A stretch of 64,000 bases of DNA from contig OY755039.1 of the NCBI GenBank assembly GCA_963576565.1, positions 130,155,140 through 130,219,139 on the forward strand. The letters run 5' to 3'. Position numbers and translations under genes: made by a program. Origin of the DNA: Aspidapion aeneum. Its lineage: Eukaryota; Arthropoda; Insecta; Coleoptera; Brentidae. Position 1 is the first letter of the stretch, and each line of letters starts with the position of its first letter. Shown piece by piece: positions 58,088 through 64,000 of this stretch. The notes under the pieces were generated by a model. It made no database searches. It was not told the DNA's origin and worked only from the letters and a program-made list of their open reading frames with translations.

Positions 58088-58589
58088 GTAAGTACAGATT
58101 ATGATTTATTTTTTTACCTACTACTACTCAGCTTTTTTTAGGAGACAGATAAATAAATAATATGTTAACAATAAAAATTTATGTCCATTAATAAATTATA
58201 ATATTTAATTAATTAAAAACGGTAATAAGCAGGAAAATTGAAAGGAAAGGATCAATTACGTTAAAGAGATTTTGGACAAACGTTTTTAATATTTAATTCA
58301 TAAATCTAAATTTAATTTAAAATTTTATCCAAAATAAAATAAGCCGAGGCCATTTCCTCACTGGGCCCACTCGCCCCCCAACCCGTTTCGCCGCCGGGCC
58401 AACTCACACCACTCGCCCCAACCCGTTTCGCCGCTGGAACACCTCGCAGCTGACCCGATTAGCCGCCTGGCCAACTTGCCGCCAAAACAACCCGCCGCCA
58501 CAGTTTTTGTTTGCAATTATGTTTATTTACTCTTTTGTTTAAAAGTTAAAAATTAAAATTCGCCAGAGCTTTTTCAACTACTTAGTAGT
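58088..58589 (+). repeat. H3-variant intron 2 start, with GC-rich block at 58358-58505
   Basis: AT-rich to 58355. Then a block of 'ccaacccgtttcgccgc' (twice, about 55 bp apart), 'gattagccgcctggcc' and 'aacccgccgccaca' follows. Its reverse complement resembles 17099-17210. No H3-like exon is present. Confidence 0.6.
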
Positions 58590-60270
58590 GACTTCAAACT
58601 TCGCAATACCAATAGTACCAGTCATGAAAGCAGGCAATTCTATAAGTATTTGCGGCGATTTTCGAAGCACCCTTAATAATATAGTACAAGATGTATTTTA
58701 CCCCCAAGGGTCTCAGAAGTGTTTGCTCAGTTAAATGGTGGTAAATTATACACAAAATTAGATTTGTCGAAAGCATATTCGCAACTGATGCTTGACAAGG
58801 ATTCTGAAGAAATTACAACAATAACTACCCATATGGGGCTGTTCAGAAATTTGAGGCTCCCATTTGGAGTAAAAATAGCAAATGCTGTCTTTCAAAAAAC
58901 GATAGAAGAACTTTTTAAGGGTATGAAGGGCGTGGTTCTGATGATATCGCAGTCGCAGGAGTCGATCTACAAGACCATATACAAAATTTAGAGGCTGTGT
59001 TGACTAAACTAAAAGATGCAGGTCTCACGGTCCATCCAGAAAAATGTAAATTCTTTGAAAAAAAGGTTGATTACCTCGGACATGTAATCTGCAAAGAAGG
59101 AATCAGGAAATGTGGCAAAAAATACAGGCTATTTTGAATGCACCAACCCCTACGACAGCCACCCAAGTAAGATCGTTTTGTTCATTAGTACAATATTATT
59201 CTAAGTTTATACCTAACTTATCAAATATTTTGAGCCCAATTTACAATCTTTTAACAAAGAGCCATAGCTCAGCTAAATGTACTGTTCAGTGGAATGATAA
59301 ATGTCAAAGTACTTTTGACACTATAAAAAATTGATTGTAAAAGATATAACACTCGCTCATTTTGACCAAAATAAACCAATAATTCTGATAAGTGATGCTA
59401 GACAAGACGGTATGTCAGCAATTTTGTATCAAAAAGAAAAAAACGGAATCGAAAGGCCGATTGCCTGTGCTTCCCGAACGTACTCAGCTAGTGAAAAAAA
59501 TATGGCAACACTGGATCGAGAAGCAGCAGCCATAAATATTTCGAACAATACTTATTAGGGACACATTTCACTATCAGAACAGATCACCAACCATTAGTAG
59601 GTTTATTTGGAGAAAATAAAAGTCTCCCGCAAAGAAAACGAGACAGATTACAACCTTGGTCTCTGTATATGTCAGGTTTTGATTATTCAATTGAATATTT
59701 GCTGGGAAAAGAAAATTATTTTGCAGACTGTTTATCGAGACTTCCTGACGATACCACAGATAAAAACATCGGAATCTGTGAAGTAAACTTCTTAAATTTC
59801 GCTGCTACGATAACAGAATAGCTAATAGATATTTTTACCAAAAAAGGGAAGAACTTTACATAGAAAATTGATGCATTTTGTGGGGACATATAAAGAAATG
59901 TTAAAAGAACTACATGAACCAAGCCATTTAGGAATAATAAAAACGAAGTCTTTAGCAAAAGCGTACTTATGGTGGCCCGGAATTGATAGACAGCTGGAAG
60001 AAAAAATAAAGTCATGTATGGCATGTTTAAAAAATAAAGATGATCCACACAAAAGTTGCACACCTTGGCCAGCAGCTGAAAAGCCGTGGGAAAGAGTTCA
60101 CGTAGATTTTGCGGAACTTAAAGGTCAAAATTTGTGGCCGATTATTTATTATTTTTCCAATGAAATCTGCAACAAGCAAAGACGTAGAAAAGAAATTCAG
60201 AGAAACTTTTGCGTTTTATGGACTTAACTAAGTGTCAGATAATGGGACTTCCTTTGTGTCAATTTGTTGT
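58590..60270 (+). pseudogene. Ty3/gypsy pol fragment: RT, RNase H, integrase N-terminus
   Basis: Starts inside RT (IVPVMKAGNSISICGDFR), then KLYTKLDLSKAYSQLMLD and LRLPFGVKIANAVFQKTI. The catalytic box has been damaged (MKGVV, a frame change, then DDIAVAG near 58945) and is followed by LTVHPEKCKFFEKKVDYLGH. RNase H is at 59370-59700 (ISDARQDGMSAILYQK, FTIRTDHQPLVGLFG, CLSRLPDD). The integrase zinc finger (LKELHEPSHLGIIKT, WWPGID, CMACLKNK) is near 59900-60040 and the beginning of the core (VHVDFAEL, later SDNGTSF) runs to about 60255. At least six frameshifts or stops occur. No LTRs are visible; 5' and 3' ends are missing. Confidence 0.92.
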
Positions 60271-61140
60271 CTAGTCTTGGGAGGGGAACTGCCCCATTGC
60301 CCTCCCGGTAAGAGCCGCCACTGGTAACGAGAAATAAGTAGTTGCGAAATACCCAATTTCGTTGTTGTAGCCTTTTCGAAAAATATGCGAAAAACAAGTT
60401 TTGGTAAAGCTAGGGGGACCAGGCATATCTCGTCATTGGATAGAGTTAGATAAAACAAAAACTGGATTTTGTTGCTCGCCTAGTTCTAATTTTTTACAGC
60501 ATGAAATGGATTTTGCTGCAACAAATAAGAAAAAGGCATAGCTCGATAGCTCAATCCAGTAACGAGATATAGCTGCTCCCACTAACTTTACCAATACTTC
60601 TTTTTCGCATATTTTTCGAAAACGGTTGCAGCAACAAAATTGGTTTTTTGGTTATCCTCTATCATCAAACTCTTGGGCCCCTTAGTTCATTTTGGAGTTA
60701 GGACCCCTAGTTGTTAGGAAATTAGAACTTTTTCAAAAATAAGCCTGCAACAAAATGGATTTTGCTGCGACAAATTAGAACTAGGCGAGCAAGAAAATCC
60801 AGTTTTTGTTTCATCTAGATAGCTCTATCCAGTATCGAGATATAGCTGGTCCCCCTAACTTTACCAAAACTTGTTTTTCGAATATTTCTAGAAAACGGCT
60901 ACAGCAACAAAATTGGTTCTTTCGTAGCTAATTAGTTCTCGTTATCCTCTAGCCGACGATCTATAAAATTCTTGGGCCCCTTAGTCATTTTTGTGTTATG
61001 ATCCCTAGATATTAGGAAATTTCAACTTTTTCAAAAATAAGGCCGCAACAAAATGGATTTGGCGGCAACAAATTAGAACTAAGCAAGCAACAAAATCCCG
61101 TCTTTGTTTTATCTTGATAGCTCTATCCTGTGACGAGATA
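60271..61140 (+). repeat. Long-unit tandem repeat, period about 275-300 bp
   Basis: 'cttgggccccttagt' recurs at about 60673 and 60971; 'cgagatatagctg' at about 60563 and 60837, with a truncated 'gacgagat' near 61132; 'gcaacaaaatggatttt' and 'agaactaggcgagcaa' similarly. Two and a half to three diverged units. 'ctgcaacaaa' words are also repeated inside each unit. Abuts the gypsy fragment. Confidence 0.7.
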
Positions 61141-63408
61141 ATATTGTGTTTTGTCTATAAAAAAATAACCGTTAACTGTTTTGACTATTTTACTTTTGAT
61201 TGTTGTTGAGCAACAAATAATGGCGCAAAATTAAGCTTACTCCTTCTTACCAAATCGGAGATACGCGTGGTACACCTAGCTTTACCGCAAGGCTAGGAGG
61301 ACCGCGATTTTTTCAATAACGGTTGCAACAACGAAATCCGTTTTACCGCAACTAATTAGCAACAATTACTCAGAATTATATGCCAATAAAAATATTTTGT
61401 TACCGGCGCGGCGCCGGCGGTCATCGACGTTGTATTGAAAAACACGGTTTTTTGTCAATTTTTTTCAAAGTTTTAGTATTAATTGTTCTTGGGCTTTTAG
61501 AGCAACAAATAATGCCACAAAAATTTGATTTGTACTTAACCCCAAATCGGAGGTTTGCGTGGTCCAGTTAGCCTTACGGTAAACCTAAGGGGACCACTAA
61601 AACTTATCGCATCAAGGTCTTTACAGCTTTACCTACTCACATTATTTCTATACATGTCTTTTTTTTTCATTGATATAAACAAAGACATGTTTCATTGAAA
61701 AGAGTTATATGTTCACTGGTATCCCAACTAACATTTATAGTAGCGGCTACATGTTCTAAAGGCTTTGCTACTTTCTTATAGTAGAAATGTGGTGATCCCA
61801 ACCAAAATTTGTTACTTTTTAGTTCTAACAACTATTTAGTATTAGGAAATAGTAGATGTTTCGTAAAAACGACCCTCTAAACTACTTCATAGGATTGTTT
61901 CTTGATAGTCGATTCTGATAGTCCTCTCTACCACAATAGGACGTTGCTAAAGTTTTACTTTCTTTTTAGTCGTTATTTCGTAGTCGCCCTGACTTTTATA
62001 TCCTACTTAATTACCACTAGAAAGTTAAGCTTCATTGGAGTCCCCAACAAGTGTATCCGACAACTACATTATAACTTTAATTTTTACCACAAAAGTTTGT
62101 GTCATCATAGTAACATCTGATGTAACAATGTAGAGAAAATAACTTTTTGGATCAACTTTAAAGCCGCAACTACTTTCAAGTAACCTTTTCGACTATCAGG
62201 GAATATAGTTTGGGACGCCATGTTTTTATGTAAGAAAGAAAATTTAATATTTTTGTTGTCGTTTTATGAGCTCATATTAAAGAGCCATACTATTTTATAA
62301 ACAAATTAGTTGAAGCTTACCAAAAATGCTCTTCTTAAGCACCATTTGTTGGAGTTAACTGTCGATTATGAAAACATAACCTCCAAAATCACAACACAAA
62401 AATTCCATCAGCTAGCTACCAGAAAACGGCTCAATTTTACGGGCGCACCGGTTTTTTGCAATATATATAATGCATGTTATACAAAAAACTTTGCGTCGCA
62501 CTCGAATTTTGATCCTCTGCTCGTAAATTCTCACACTTTTGGATAACATAGTTCATATTATAACCATAACCAAACAAAAAAACTAAGCGAGTCTGTTTAC
62601 TGTTGTGTCCACCATATTGTGTAACAATTCTACCAAAAAGAAACGATTATATTATTTGCAACTACATCGCAACTTTTATGCCATTACGGAAAAAAAACAG
62701 CCTCTACGACGTAGTAGATACCTGGCTACGACGTAGTAGTGTAGTTGTTACTACAGTGACTTTAAACACTTGGCCAAGTAGTTATAACCAGAAATTGGTT
62801 CCCCACTTAGGGAATTATAACGTCGCTGTATGGTATACTGAGACGTAGCGGGAGTACGTTGCGGTTACTTTTAAGAAATTCTTTCTAGTTGGGGTTTCGT
62901 CGTTACAACTTTAATTGTTTGTTGGGATAGTCCTTTCATTTCAAAAAGCCGCAAAAAAACCATAATAAAATGTGAAGTGGGAAACCCATTATGGAATCCT
63001 AAACAAATAAAAGAGAATATGGGCCGGACTGGGAACTGTTCATAGTATATAGTCAAGTAAAATAAAACGTTTAATAAAAGTTGCTGCTTAATGCGCATAA
63101 TAATCATTAATAAATAGGTACTATATACTATGTAGCTTGCCCCTGTAATATGTGTAATACGTTCGTATATTCTGGAACGATTTCCTTAATTTTCTACTGA
63201 GAGTTGCGCATACATATCAAAAGTAATATCTTGAGTTTTCCTCGTACAATGTGTTTTTAAAAGTTTTGCCTTGCCCTTTGGATATTTTTACCTTCCTAGC
63301 CCGCGTAGCAATGGCTAGAGAGAAGGTATTATTTTCGCCAAAAATGTGTTATTTGGATGTATTTTGACCTATCCTAGCAATATCGTCGTGATGTCTGTCT
63401 GCGTGTGT
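61141..63408. other. Unassigned sequence
   Basis: 61240-61600 continues diverged 'caacaaataatg...caaatcggag' units, twice (near 61206-61275 and 61503-61560). 61640-62850 is rich in 'gtagt' and 'aacaact' words with short inverted pairs (acatgtcttttttttt against aaagacatgt near 61650-61690; ctacgacgtagtag repeated near 62703 and 62727). Small open frames have no protein-like features. No H3 exon was found. Confidence 0.4.
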
Positions 63409-63438
63409 GTATATTATATATATATATATATATATATA
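63409..63438 (+). repeat. (TA)n tract beside 'gtctgtctgcgtgtgtg'
   Basis: About 28 bp of TA preceded by 'tgatgtctgtctgcgtgtgt'. The pairing of GTCT and TA simple repeats recalls element-borne microsatellites, but no family boundaries are visible. Confidence 0.7.
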
Positions 63439-63724
63439 GGTAAAATAGTGTTCGATACTCTTACGACCTTATTAGATTTTGGTCAAAATCAATTAATGCG
63501 AATGACAGTTTTTGACAATTAAAAACTTTAAAAAATGCTAACTTTTTAATGGAGCATCGTCTTAATATACTGTTTTCAAAATGTAGTAGACTATATTTTC
63601 TTCAATAATTCGTGTTATTACCAAAAACTTCGTAGGAGCTTTATTTTCTGAGATATTTAAAAAAAACTGTTTTCAAGGCTAATATATTATCAATCGAAAG
63701 ATTTGTCACTTGACCAGCAGTGTT
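63439..63724. other. Unassigned sequence
   Basis: AT-rich, with no coding frame or repeat recognised. Confidence 0.45.
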
Positions 63725-63797
63725 CTGAGGAGTCCCATAAGGACGAAACGGTTAACTGTCAACACTTATTAGGTGTCCATTAGATCTTGGACCCCCG
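63725..63797 (+). repeat. Dispersed block, second copy of 22868-22940
   Basis: Matches 22868-22940 over about 73 bp ('agtcccataagga', 'gaaac', 'gttaactgtcaacacttatt', 'ttagatcttggacccccg'). The sequences diverge on both sides; at 22943 the other copy is interrupted by foldback F3. Confidence 0.75.
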
Positions 63798-64000
63798 TGA
63801 GGTTAAGCTTTCAAGCTACCCACGGAAAAATATAAGGGAAACAAAAAACTCCTTTTTGCCCGATTAGCCATGAAACTTGTTTGATTTTTAAATTTTCAAT
63901 TTTTGAACAGACTCCTGCAAATCCCAAAATGGTTATTATGATTAGGATGGCACGCGCCAGTTTTTTGTGCGGCATTTTGAAATGACAGAACTTTAATAAT
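63798..64000. other. Unassigned sequence to window end
   Basis: Nothing recognisable. Confidence 0.4.

Noticed and set aside
58137..58160. Acceptor-like 'cagctttttttag' as exon 3 of the H3 variant
   Set aside because: The following sequence has no H3-like residues and soon meets stops.

Overview
The window is AT-rich eukaryotic DNA, almost certainly from an arthropod and most likely an insect. Two gene loci have small exons, canonical splice sites and introns full of transposons. Nearly everything else is transposable elements, foldback (long inverted-repeat) elements, satellite DNA and microsatellite. There are no operons, Shine-Dalgarno sites or bacterial-type genes. The species cannot be named from the sequence. 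All calls below are hand reading; no database search was possible.

Layout. 1-5033 is an uninterrupted (TCTG)n array, the microsatellite core of a dispersed element whose other copies lie at 14479-14616, 17701-18448, 33049-34461 (reverse) and 34801-35529. 5654-9667 is a large foldback element with tandem-repeat arms. 9668-14478 holds nested MITEs, among them a hAT-type MITE with a perfect 8-bp target duplication, a 54-bp palindromic mini-insertion and a second foldback. 14479-19870 is mostly unassigned or tandem-repeat DNA. 20090-22640 is a dead Jockey/I-like LINE split by a reverse-oriented RTE-type LINE. 22943-32931 carries at least four exons of an unidentified minus-strand host gene (24198-24315, 29644-29800, 31864-31956, 32707-32931), with its introns filled by foldback elements of up to 2.7 kb. 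33049-38570 holds more microsatellite elements, palindromic foldbacks and a cysteine-rich element ORF.

38575-54027 is one satellite array of about 170-bp monomers, interrupted by a nearly complete BEL/Pao LTR retrotransposon (39986-47194, minus strand, 5-bp duplication GTTTC). Only 682 bp beyond the array begins the most interesting gene: a histone H3 variant on the plus strand (54709-54889 joined to 57911-58087, third exon not found). It has a canonical-looking H3 tail tip, a tail about 16 residues longer than that of H3, and one extra residue in loop 1. The longer loop is a hallmark of centromeric H3 (CENP-A/CenH3). Its first intron holds a THAP-domain exon between nested terminal inverted repeats. 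58590-60270 is a broken Ty3/gypsy pol region, and 60275-64000 is repeats and unassigned DNA.

There is no pathway or operon. The genes are linked only by position: a candidate CenH3 gene abuts a nucleosome-length satellite, and a host gene's introns have become a sink for palindromic transposons that could form long hairpin RNA when transcribed.
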